NCBI GenBank assembly: GCA_027083485.1
Contig: JALWOO010000382.1
Coordinates: forward strand, 1-5,729
Length of the DNA: 5,729 nucleotides
Direction of reading: 5' to 3'
From: Amylibacter sp.
GTDB taxonomy: Bacteria > Pseudomonadota > Alphaproteobacteria > Rhodobacterales > Rhodobacteraceae
Shown: positions 1-5,729 of the stretch, piece by piece
How the letters are laid out: every line of letters begins with the position of its first letter
Numbering within the stretch: the stretch's first letter is position 1
The notes under the pieces: generated by a model
What the model saw: the letters and a program-made list of their open reading frames with translations, nothing else
Told to the model about the DNA's origin: nothing
The model's database searches: none
Position numbers and translations under genes: made by a program

Positions 1-1280
1 CCGGCAGCAAAGGCGCTCTCGATGATGGCATCCTTGGAGATAAAGCCGGCAAAGCCGATATGGGTCAGCGGAATACCGACGCCGGTAATCGCCAATGTGC
101 CGATCATCATCGCCCAGAAGGTCAGCGGGATCTTTTTGCGCAGCGCGCCATAGTTCCGCATGTCCTGTTCGTGGTGCATGGCAGTAATCACAGAGCCGGC
201 ACCAAGGAACAACATCGCCTTGAAGAAAGCGTGGGTGAACAGGTGGAACATAGCCACCGGATAGGCCCCGATGCCCACGGCCACAAACATATAGCCAAGC
301 TGGGAACAGGTGGAATAGGCAATCACCCGTTTGATATCATTCTGCACAAGACCAATGGTCGCCGCAAAGAAGGCGGTTGTGGCCCCGATAAAGACGATGA
401 AATCAGGTGTGAAAGTCGCATATTCCAACAGCGGTGCCATGCGCGACATCATAAAGACGCCGGCGGTTACCATGGTCGCCGCGTGGATCAAGGCAGACAC
501 AGGGGTCGGACCCTCCATCGCGTCTGGCAACCAGGTGTGCAACAGCAGCTGCGCCGATTTCCCCATCGCACCGATGAACAGCAGGAAGGTGATCACCTCC
601 AGCGCGTTCATTTCCCAGCTCAGGAACATGAATGTGCGTTCGCTCAGCGCCTCTGCATTATGCGGGTTCAGCACCTGATCAAAATTGATGCTGTCGGTCA
701 GCATAAACAGGGCGAAAATCCCTAGCGCAAAACCGAAGTCGCCGACACGGTTGACCACAAAAGCCTTGATCGCCGCCGCATTCGCGCTTGGTTTACGATA
801 GTAAAAGCCGATCAGCAGGTATGAGGCAACGCCCACGCCCTCCCAGCCAAAGAACATCTGCAACAGATTGTCCGCTGTGACCAGCATCAGCATGGCAAAG
901 GTAAAGAACGACAGATAGGCAAAGAAGCGCGGGCGATAGCTGGCCCCTTTGGGGAAGTTCTCATCATGGGCCATATAGCCGATGGAATACAGGTGAACCA
1001 GCGATGAAACCGTGGTGATCACCACCAGCATGATCGCGGTCAAGCGGTCAATGCGGATCGCCCAATCAACCGAGAGCGTGCCGCTTTCGACCCATTTGAA
1101 CAGCTCGATCACATTGGCTTCCGGACCTTCATAGGTCAGGAAAACCACCCATGACAGGGTCGCCGTCAGGAACAACAGCGCGGTTGCGATATATGTCGCC
1201 ACGCTCTCGCCCAACATCCGCCAGCCAAAGCCGCATAAAAGCGCGCCAACCAGCGGGCTAAAAAGGAGTATTGTTTCCAT
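1..1280 (-). CDS. nuoL: NADH-quinone oxidoreductase subunit L (NuoL), 3' end cut off by the window
   Basis: NuoL is the distal antiporter-like membrane subunit of complex I, which couples quinone reduction to proton translocation across the inner membrane. The frame is open from the ATG at 1280-1278 to the window edge and gives 426 codons; the family is usually about 600-720 residues, so the end is missing because of the window and not because of a break. Hydrophobic helices fill the visible part. The key residues of the proton path can be seen: E147 in FFGWEGVG, K241 in GAMGKSAQ, H248 in [14 protein letters not shown]266 in [11 protein letters not shown]350 and K354 in [10 protein letters not shown], and K416-D417 in GFISKD near the edge. 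Most match known E. coli NuoL positions (E144, K229, H254, H338, K342) with a constant shift of about 12, as established for the family. The start is supported by GAAGGG 8 bases upstream, inside the end of nuoK, whose stop is only 4 bases away. Very confident identification. Confidence 0.97.
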   Translation of the reverse strand, partial: METILLFSPLVGALLCGFGWRMLGESVATYIATALLFLTATLSWVVFLTYEGPEANVIELFKWVESGTLSVDWAIRIDRLTAIMLVVITTVSSLVHLYSIGYMAHDENFPKGASYRPRFFAYLSFFTFAMLMLVTADNLLQMFFGWEGVGVASYLLIGFYYRKPSANAAAIKAFVVNRVGDFGFALGIFALFMLTDSINFDQVLNPHNAEALSERTFMFLSWEMNALEVITFLLFIGAMGKSAQLLLHTWLPDAMEGPTPVSALIHAATMVTAGVFMMSRMAPLLEYATFTPDFIVFIGATTAFFAATIGLVQNDIKRVIAYSTCSQLGYMFVAVGIGAYPVAMFHLFTHAFFKAMLFLGAGSVITAMHHEQDMRNYGALRKKIPLTFWAMMIGTLAITGVGIPLTHIGFAGFISKDAIIESAFAA

Positions 1281-1284
1281 TCGC

Positions 1285-1590
1285 CTAGCCCTTCATCACA
1301 TTCACATCTTCCACCGAGATCGTACCCCGGTTGCGGAAGAAACAGACCAAAATCGCCAGACCGATCGCCGCTTCTGCGGCGGCTACGGTCAGGATAAACA
1401 GGGTGAATACCTGTCCGGTCAGATCACCAAGGTATACCGAAAAGGCAACCATATTGACGTTCACGGCCAGCAGCATCAATTCGATCGACATCAAAATGAT
1501 GATCACGTTTTTGCGGTTCAGGAAAATCCCGAAAATGCCGATCACAAACAGCACACCGGCAACGGTTAGATATTGTTCGAGTTCTATCAT
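1285..1590 (-). CDS. nuoK: NADH-quinone oxidoreductase subunit K (NuoK)
   Basis: NuoK (ND4L homologue) is a small inner-membrane subunit of the complex I proton-pumping arm. The 101-residue product is the usual family length and has three hydrophobic segments, roughly residues 5-24, 28-50 and 60-86. The two membrane glutamates known to be important for proton transfer in this family are present: E37 in [11 protein letters not shown] and E73 in [11 protein letters not shown] (E36 and E72 in E. coli). The ATG overlaps the nuoJ stop as ATGA. The purine-rich stretch before it (GGGGCAGGGACT) is not an ideal, well-spaced ribosome site, so initiation probably depends at least partly on ribosomes finishing nuoJ. 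The gene stops with TAG 4 bases before the nuoL start and its last codons carry the nuoL ribosome site. Confidence 0.98.
   Translation of the reverse strand: MIELEQYLTVAGVLFVIGIFGIFLNRKNVIIILMSIELMLLAVNVNMVAFSVYLGDLTGQVFTLFILTVAAAEAAIGLAILVCFFRNRGTISVEDVNVMKG
1289..1294 (-). promoter_or_regulatory. nuoL ribosome binding site inside nuoK
   Basis: GAAGGG on the coding strand, 8 bases before the nuoL ATG at 1280-1278. It is made from the last sense codons of nuoK (ATG AAG GGC before TAG). It matters because it fixes the start of nuoL, whose end is not in the window. Confidence 0.75.
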
Positions 1591-2201
1591 AGTCCCTGCC
1601 CCGGTTTGATATCCTTGAGTTCCATTGTTTTGGCCGGATCACGATGCATCTGCGCAATCACGCTCTGGCGTTTGACGTCCGGACGGTGACGCATGGTCAG
1701 AACAATCGCCCCGATCATCGCTACCAGCAGGATCAAACCCGATGCCTGAAACAGATAGATGTAATCCGTATAAATCACCTGCCCCAGGGCCAGTGTATTG
1801 TGGGTCTGCGTCAAATCCGGTGTCGGCGACTGGCGCAGAGCCTGTGCAGCATCGGCAAATTGCCAATGGCCGTAAACCAGCCCCAGTTCCATCAACAGGA
1901 TCACCCCGATCAAGGCCCCCATCGGGAAGTAATTGGCAATCGAGCCGCGCAATTCGCTGAAATCAACGTCCAGCATCATCACCACGAACAGGAACAACAC
2001 CGCAACCGCGCCAACGTACACAATCGCCAGCAGCATCGCGATATATTCGGCCCCCATCAGCACGAACAAGCCTGCCACGCTAAAGAAGGTCAGGATCAAC
2101 CACAGCACCGAATGCACCGGATTGCGCGCTACCACCACCAGCAGGCCCGCGCCCACTGCGATTGTGGCAAAAACATAAAAGGCGAAAAGGGTAATCGTCA
2201 T
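1587..2201 (-). CDS. nuoJ: NADH-quinone oxidoreductase subunit J (NuoJ)
   Basis: NuoJ (ND6 homologue) is a membrane subunit near the junction of the proton-pumping arm and the quinone-binding module. The product is 204 residues, normal for alphaproteobacteria. It has five likely transmembrane segments, roughly 4-24, 30-49, 52-77, 93-111 and 147-170. The third contains the conserved stretch [19 protein letters not shown], which in solved structures forms the bulged helix linked to coupling. A polar loop (about 112-146) lies before the last helix and a charged tail (171-204) should lie outside the membrane; loop and tail vary between species. The ATG at 2201-2199 is preceded by AAGGAA with 8 bases between. 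The gap from nuoI is 34 bases and holds a small tandem duplication. The stop overlaps the nuoK start. Confidence 0.98.
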   Translation of the reverse strand: MTITLFAFYVFATIAVGAGLLVVVARNPVHSVLWLILTFFSVAGLFVLMGAEYIAMLLAIVYVGAVAVLFLFVVMMLDVDFSELRGSIANYFPMGALIGVILLMELGLVYGHWQFADAAQALRQSPTPDLTQTHNTLALGQVIYTDYIYLFQASGLILLVAMIGAIVLTMRHRPDVKRQSVIAQMHRDPAKTMELKDIKPGQGL

Positions 2202-2209
2202 GTGACCGG

Positions 2210-2215
2210 TTCCTT
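2210..2215 (-). promoter_or_regulatory. nuoJ ribosome binding site
   Basis: AAGGAA on the coding strand lies 8 bases before the nuoJ ATG. It sits in the only real intergenic gap between two nuo genes in the window, so unlike the nuoH, nuoI and nuoL sites it is not embedded in the end of the preceding gene. Confidence 0.75.
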
Positions 2216-2217
2216 AT

Positions 2218-2233
2218 CTGAAATGCTGAAATG
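2218..2233. repeat. 8-base tandem duplication in the nuoI-nuoJ gap
   Basis: The unit ctgaaatg (CATTTCAG on the coding strand) occurs twice, perfectly and back to back, at 2218-2225 and 2226-2233. It lies between the nuoI stop and the nuoJ ribosome binding site and makes up about half of the 34-base gap. A replication-slippage duplication is the simplest explanation. It could instead have a minor spacing role, but nothing in the sequence shows one. Confidence 0.8.
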
Positions 2234-2235
2234 GG

Positions 2236-2727
2236 TCATCTGTAGGGCGCATCCAGTTCAATGTTGCGGGCAATCTCGGCTTCCCAGCGGGCACCGTTAT
2301 CCAGCAGTTTTTCTTTGTCATAGAACAGCTCTTCGCGGGTTTCGGTCGCGAATTCGAAATTCGGCCCCTCGACAATCGCATCCACCGGGCAGGCTTCCTG
2401 ACAGAAACCGCAATAGATGCATTTGGTCATGTCGATATCATAGCGCGTGGTGCGCCGGGAGCCGTCTTCGCGCGGTTCTGCGTCGATCACGATGGCCTGT
2501 GCGGGGCAGATCGCCTCGCAGAGTTTGCAGGCAATGCAACGCTCTTCGCCATTGGGATAGCGCCGCAGCGCGTGTTCGCCGCGAAAACGCGGGCTAATCG
2601 GGCCTTTTTCATGCGGATAGTTCAACGTGGCCTTTGGAGCCATGAAGTATTTCATGCCCAGCTTGAAGCCTTTGACGAAATCCATCAGCAGGAAATATTT
2701 GGTGGCGCGCGCATAATCGAATGCCAT
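2236..2727 (-). CDS. nuoI: NADH-quinone oxidoreductase subunit I (NuoI), ferredoxin-like 2x[4Fe-4S]
   Basis: NuoI (TYKY/NDUFS8 homologue) carries clusters N6a and N6b, which pass electrons from NuoG towards N2 and quinone on the cytoplasmic side of the membrane. The 163-residue product fits the usual alphaproteobacterial length. An N-terminal amphipathic stretch (about 6-30) can lie on the membrane. Two CxxCxxCxxxCP motifs follow: C64, C67, C70, C74 and C103, C106, C109, C113, so all eight ligands are present. An in-frame start also exists at 2817, but it would add 30 residues unlike the family and overlap nuoH by 86 bases. The ATG at 2727-2725 gives the expected [12 protein letters not shown] start and has GGAGGG 8 bases upstream. 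The gap from the nuoH stop is 4 bases. Confidence 0.98.
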   Translation of the reverse strand: MAFDYARATKYFLLMDFVKGFKLGMKYFMAPKATLNYPHEKGPISPRFRGEHALRRYPNGEERCIACKLCEAICPAQAIVIDAEPREDGSRRTTRYDIDMTKCIYCGFCQEACPVDAIVEGPNFEFATETREELFYDKEKLLDNGARWEAEIARNIELDAPYR

Positions 2728-2731
2728 CGGC

Positions 2732-3787
2732 TTAACCCTCCGCTTCAATGTTCCAGCGAGCATAGAACCCGCCGAGGTTTTCTTCCTGACCGTCATAGAA
2801 AGCCAGCGCAGAAACAATCACCACCCATGCCAGCGACAGCGGCAGGAAGACCTTCCAGCCAATGCGCATCAGCTGGTCATAGCGGTAGCGCGGCACGATG
2901 GCCTTGACCATGGAGAACAGGAAGAAGAAGAAAGCCATCTTCAACACCATCCAGATAGCGCCATCCGGCAGACCCGGGATCGGGGACAGCCAGCCGCCAA
3001 AGAAGAACAGGGTTGTCAGCGCACACATCATCCAGATCGCGAAATATTCGCCGATCATATAGAGCAGGAAGGGTGTCGAGGAATATTCAACCTGATAGCC
3101 GGCCACCAGTTCGGATTCCGCCTCGGGCAGATCGAACGGCGGGCGGTTGGTTTCCGCCAGAGCCGAGATGAAGAACAAAAACACCATCGGGAAATGCGGC
3201 AACCAGTACCAGTTGAAAAACCCGTAGGATCCCTCTTGGGCCTTGACGATATCCACCAGCGACAGGGACCCTGTGGAAATGATCAACCCGACAATGATAA
3301 AGCCGATAGACACTTCATAGGAAATCATCTGTGCCGCAGAACGCAGCGCGCCAAGGAAGGAATATTTGGAGTTGGACGCCCAGCCCCCCATGATCACGCC
3401 GTAGACCTCGAGCGAACCAATGGCGAAAATATACAGGATCGCCACATTCAGATCCGACAGGATCCATGTTTCGTCAAACGGGATCACCGCCCACATGGCC
3501 ATCGGCAAAACCAGCGCGATCAGCGGGGCCAGCAGATAGACCGGCTTGTCAACACCGGCGGGAATGACCACCTCTTTGACGAGGTATTTGAGAAAGTCGG
3601 CCATGAGCTGCAACAGCCCCCAAGGTCCAACCACGTTGGGGCCGCGCCGCAATTGCACCGCGCCCCAGATCTTCCGGTCCCCATAGACCAGAAACATTGC
3701 ACTGATCAGCAGGAAGATCGTGACCAGAAGGGCCTGGCCCACCATGATCAGGAAAATCCCGAAGTTGCTTGCGAAAAACTCTGCCAT
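2732..3787 (-). CDS. nuoH: NADH-quinone oxidoreductase subunit H (NuoH)
   Basis: NuoH (ND1 homologue) is the membrane subunit that forms much of the quinone-binding chamber and joins the peripheral and membrane arms. The product is 351 residues, close to the usual 325-350, with about eight hydrophobic helices. Family motifs seen: [20 protein letters not shown] at 34-53, [16 protein letters not shown] at 127-142, and the charged cytoplasmic loop [20 protein letters not shown] at 211-230, which is strongly conserved and lies at the quinone and coupling region. [20 protein letters not shown] at 295-314 is also typical. The ATG at 3787-3785 has AAGGGA 5 bases upstream, overlapping the stop of the lipoprotein gene; the gap between the two genes is 9 bases. 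The last codons hold the nuoI ribosome site. Confidence 0.98.
   Translation of the reverse strand: MAEFFASNFGIFLIMVGQALLVTIFLLISAMFLVYGDRKIWGAVQLRRGPNVVGPWGLLQLMADFLKYLVKEVVIPAGVDKPVYLLAPLIALVLPMAMWAVIPFDETWILSDLNVAILYIFAIGSLEVYGVIMGGWASNSKYSFLGALRSAAQMISYEVSIGFIIVGLIISTGSLSLVDIVKAQEGSYGFFNWYWLPHFPMVFLFFISALAETNRPPFDLPEAESELVAGYQVEYSSTPFLLYMIGEYFAIWMMCALTTLFFFGGWLSPIPGLPDGAIWMVLKMAFFFFLFSMVKAIVPRYRYDQLMRIGWKVFLPLSLAWVVIVSALAFYDGQEENLGGFYARWNIEAEG
2736..2741 (-). promoter_or_regulatory. nuoI ribosome binding site that decides the start
   Basis: GGAGGG on the coding strand, with 8 bases to the ATG at 2727-2725. It is the strongest Shine-Dalgarno match in the window and lies in the last two sense codons of nuoH (GAG GGT before TAA). 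It favours the 163-residue NuoI over the longer in-frame reading from 2817. Confidence 0.85.
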
Positions 3788-3792
3788 ATCCG

Positions 3793-3798
3793 TCCCTT
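3793..3798 (-). promoter_or_regulatory. nuoH ribosome binding site overlapping the upstream stop codon
   Basis: AAGGGA on the coding strand, 5 bases before the nuoH ATG. Its first two A bases are part of the TAA stop of the lipoprotein gene, so ribosomes ending that gene stop directly on the nuoH initiation region. Confidence 0.7.
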
Positions 3799-4192
3799 AC
3801 ACCATCGGAATGTTGTTGGCCGTACAGTTTTCGGCCGCAACTTCCGCGTCTATTGTATGTGTCCCGCCCGGGATTGAATCGGAAAGGGTATAAATACCCT
3901 CGCCGCGCCAAGTCCGGCCGGATTTCTTTACGTCATTGCGAACGCGACGCACGAATCCTGCCCCACGTATCAAAGCATATTGCGCCGCAGCGCAATCGTT
4001 AAATGCAATTACGTCATCCCCGTTACGCGCGCCCTGCATCTCTACGGAAATGGAGACAAGCTCCCCTTCCAGAAGACGGGTTTGCACTGCGCCATATTCC
4101 GGTTTGAAGGGCAATTGCGAAACATCGCCCTTGTCCACCGGAGCACAGGCCACAAGGGCCAGCGTGGATGATATGATCGCCTTTTTGATCAC
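3797..4192 (-). CDS. Small predicted lipoprotein of unknown function within the nuo operon
   Basis: Function not recognised. The 131-residue product begins with a short signal peptide: basic K3-K4, a hydrophobic stretch at about 5-15, then lipobox LVAC with the lipidated cysteine at C16. A17 follows instead of Asp, so by the usual Lol rule the protein would go to the outer membrane; that is inference. The mature part (about 116 residues) has no further membrane segment. It has a segment around [20 protein letters not shown] (66-85), a likely beta-rich stretch (95-118) and two more cysteines, C67 and C123, which could form a disulfide in the periplasm. The start is GTG and overlaps the nuoG stop as GTGA, with AGGTGG 7 bases upstream. 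It resembles small Rhodobacterales hypothetical proteins I recall, but no named domain is assigned. Its place between nuoG and nuoH suggests co-expression with complex I, not proof of a role in it. The reading frame is intact and well initiated, so a real gene is likely. Confidence 0.85.
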   Translation of the reverse strand: MIKKAIISSTLALVACAPVDKGDVSQLPFKPEYGAVQTRLLEGELVSISVEMQGARNGDDVIAFNDCAAAQYALIRGAGFVRRVRNDVKKSGRTWRGEGIYTLSDSIPGGTHTIDAEVAAENCTANNIPMV

Positions 4193-5729
4193 TCTGCCGC
4201 CACCTTTTGGTTGCGCCGCTCCGCTGCCATTTGCGACAGCTCGGCCATAACCTGACTTGCCCGCGCAATCGGGTTGGTCAGATAGAAATCCTTGACCGCC
4301 GTTACAAAGCTGGCTTTGCCAAGCTGGCCCGCCGGTTCTGCCTGCCAGTCATTGACCGGCACTTCGTCGATTTTACCCAGATGCGGCACCTCGGCAATCA
4401 TGGCTTCGCGCAGGGCCGACAGGCTGTCATAAGGCAAGGTCTGCCCCAGTTCCGCCGACAATGCCCGCAAGATCGCCCAGTTTTCCCGCGCATCGCCCGG
4501 CGCAAATCCGGCACGCATGGCCATTTGCGGGCGGCCTTCGGTGTTCACGAAAATGCCGCTTTCCTCGGTATAGGCGGCCCCCGGCAGGATCACATCGGCA
4601 CGGTGCGCGCCGCGATCGCCATGGCTGCCCTGATAGATCACGAAAGGACCGGCCTGAATGTCGATTTCATCGGCCCCCAGATTGTAAACAACCTCGGCCC
4701 CGTCCATCATCGCGTCTTTGCCGCCTTCGGTGACAGCGCCCAGATCCATCGCGCCAACACGGCTGGCTGCGGTGTGCAGGATCATCAGCTTGCTGTCCGT
4801 TTTTTCCGCCAGTTCCATCGCCGCCGCCAGAACCGCCGCGCCGTCTGCTTCACGCAGGGCACCCTGCCCGACGATCACAATGGACGGCACCTCCAGCACC
4901 TTGTCGAATTTCTTGTTCAACGTGGCTTCCAAAGCGGCGCGATCATCGCCCATGTGGAAATATTCATAGGTCAGATCAACAGGTTGCCCGATCAGAGCAA
5001 TATCCGCGCCGCGCGCCCATGCCTGACGCAACCGCGCGTTCAGCACCGGCATTTCAGAGCGTGGATCACAGCCGATCAGCTGAATCATCTGCGCATCGTC
5101 AATATCGGCAATCGTTGCGGTGCCCACATAACCGGAGCGGTTGCCCGCCGGCAATTTGGCCCCGTCGGTGCGACATTCAACAGAACCGCCCAGACCCTCG
5201 ATCAGCTGTTTCAGCGCAAAAGTCGCCTCGGTCGGGGCCAGATCGCCCACCAGACCGGCGACTTTCTTGCCTTTGACCGCCTCGGCAATCGCCGCGAAGG
5301 CCTGACCCCAGCTTGCCGGTTTCAGCTTGCCGTTTTCCCGCACATAGGGCTGATCCAGACGCTGGCGGCGCAGACCGTCCCAGATGAAGCGGGTCTTGTC
5401 GGAAATCCATTCCTCGTTCACATCATCATGGTTGCGCGGCACGATGCGTTTGACTTCGCGCCCTTTGGTGTCCACACGGATGTTGGCCCCCATGGCGTCC
5501 ATCACGTCGATGGTTTCGGTTTTCTTCAATTCCCATGGCCGCGCCGTAAAAGCATAAGGTTTGCTGGTCAGCGCACCAACCGGACACAGATCAATGATGT
5601 TGCCCTGCAATTCGCTGTTAAGCGTGGCATTCAGATAGCTGGTGATTTCCGCGTCTTCGCCGCGCCCTGTCTGGCCCATTTGCAAAATGCCCGCCACCTC
5701 GGAGGTGAAGCGCACGCAACGGGTGCAGG
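4189..5729 (-). CDS. nuoG: NADH-quinone oxidoreductase subunit G (NuoG), 5' end cut off by the window
   Basis: NuoG (NDUFS1 homologue) is the large peripheral-arm subunit that carries the Fe-S wire from NuoE/F towards NuoI, at the cytoplasmic face. The open frame enters from the right edge (first full codon at 5727) and gives 512 residues before TGA. With the family at about 670-690 residues, roughly 160 N-terminal residues are missing, including the 2Fe-2S domain and cluster N5. Visible are the last two cysteines of the CxxCxxC of N4 (CTRCVRF at 1-7) and the distant fourth ligand in [16 protein letters not shown] (C48). After that comes the molybdopterin-oxidoreductase-like domain, which in this family lacks the cofactor; [20 protein letters not shown] and [16 protein letters not shown] are typical and closely resemble mitochondrial NDUFS1. 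The GTG at 5715 is internal and is not a start. The stop overlaps the downstream lipoprotein start. Confidence 0.98.
   Translation of the reverse strand, partial: CTRCVRFTSEVAGILQMGQTGRGEDAEITSYLNATLNSELQGNIIDLCPVGALTSKPYAFTARPWELKKTETIDVMDAMGANIRVDTKGREVKRIVPRNHDDVNEEWISDKTRFIWDGLRRQRLDQPYVRENGKLKPASWGQAFAAIAEAVKGKKVAGLVGDLAPTEATFALKQLIEGLGGSVECRTDGAKLPAGNRSGYVGTATIADIDDAQMIQLIGCDPRSEMPVLNARLRQAWARGADIALIGQPVDLTYEYFHMGDDRAALEATLNKKFDKVLEVPSIVIVGQGALREADGAAVLAAAMELAEKTDSKLMILHTAASRVGAMDLGAVTEGGKDAMMDGAEVVYNLGADEIDIQAGPFVIYQGSHGDRGAHRADVILPGAAYTEESGIFVNTEGRPQMAMRAGFAPGDARENWAILRALSAELGQTLPYDSLSALREAMIAEVPHLGKIDEVPVNDWQAEPAGQLGKASFVTAVKDFYLTNPIARASQVMAELSQMAAERRNQKVAAE
4200..4205 (-). promoter_or_regulatory. 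Ribosome binding site supporting the GTG start of the lipoprotein gene
   Basis: AGGTGG on the coding strand with 7 bases to the GTG at 4192-4190, lying inside the last codons of nuoG. No in-frame ATG gives a better N-terminus, and the signal peptide begins properly from this GTG, so the site supports the start choice. Confidence 0.65.

Noticed and set aside
60..725. 221-codon plus-strand open frame opposite nuoL
   Set aside because: Antisense shadow of nuoL, whose frame is intact with all key residues. The product has a His/Gln/Arg-rich composition without domains.
1644..2597. 317-codon plus-strand open frame opposite nuoJ and nuoI
   Set aside because: It lies antisense to two unmistakable complex I genes, and its translation is rich in His, Gln and Arg with no recognisable domain, as expected from reading conserved genes backwards. 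It runs across the nuoI-nuoJ boundary and has no support as a gene.
2236..2817. Longer NuoI starting at 2817 (193 residues)
   Set aside because: The extra 30 residues do not resemble the family and would overlap nuoH by 86 bases. The GGAGGG-spaced ATG at 2727 gives the usual NuoI N-terminus.
3194..3877. 227-codon plus-strand open frame opposite nuoH and the end of the lipoprotein gene
   Set aside because: Shadow frame with an implausible His/Asp/Gln/Arg-rich composition, antisense to well-conserved nuoH.
3929..4018. Repeated ttacgtcat in the lipoprotein gene, possible binding site pair
   Set aside because: Both copies encode Asp-Val codons in frame (GAC GTA) in the middle of the coding sequence, and the flanks differ. 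Chance similarity is the simpler explanation.
4189..5715. NuoG starting at the GTG at 5715
   Set aside because: The frame stays open to the window edge, and the residues just before (CTRC) belong to the N4 cluster motif, so the GTG encodes an internal valine.
1..5729. Search for a new defence, mobile or RNA system in the window
   Set aside because: No transposase, terminal repeats, CRISPR-like repeats, tRNA or structured RNA was seen. Coding is almost gapless on one strand and belongs to a housekeeping operon, with only the lipoprotein unexplained.

Overview
The window is an internal piece of the nuo operon, which encodes the proton-pumping NADH:quinone oxidoreductase (respiratory complex I). 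Every supported gene is on the minus strand, so transcription runs from the right end to the left end. In transcription order the genes are nuoG (5' end cut off), a small predicted lipoprotein gene, nuoH, nuoI, nuoJ, nuoK and nuoL (3' end cut off). No RNA gene, mobile element, CRISPR array, promoter or terminator could be supported.

Organism: the proteins look alphaproteobacterial and close to the mitochondrial type. NuoG has the NDUFS1-like layout, NuoI is short with no long extension, and NuoH carries the [14 protein letters not shown] loop. The gene order, with a small extra ORF between nuoG and nuoH, and the moderate GC content judged by eye, fit the Rhodobacterales (Roseobacter/Rhodobacter relatives). 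From memory, the Rhodobacter capsulatus nuo cluster also has unidentified small ORFs between nuo genes. Assignment below order level is not possible from this window.

Layout: 5729-4189 is nuoG (peripheral arm, Fe-S electron wire). 4192-3797 is a GTG-started 131-residue lipoprotein of unknown function that overlaps nuoG by 4 bases. 3787-2732 is nuoH (membrane subunit at the quinone site). 2727-2236 is nuoI (two 4Fe-4S clusters, the last relay before N2 and quinone). 2201-1587 is nuoJ, 1590-1285 is nuoK, and 1280-1 is the first 426 codons of nuoL (proton-translocating membrane arm).

The genes are packed with overlaps of 4 bases or gaps of 4 to 34 bases, and most ribosome binding sites lie inside the end of the preceding gene. 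This points to one polycistronic mRNA with translational coupling. The key residues checked in NuoI, NuoK and NuoL are all present, so the complex looks functional. The one part not explained by core complex I biology is the lipoprotein gene.
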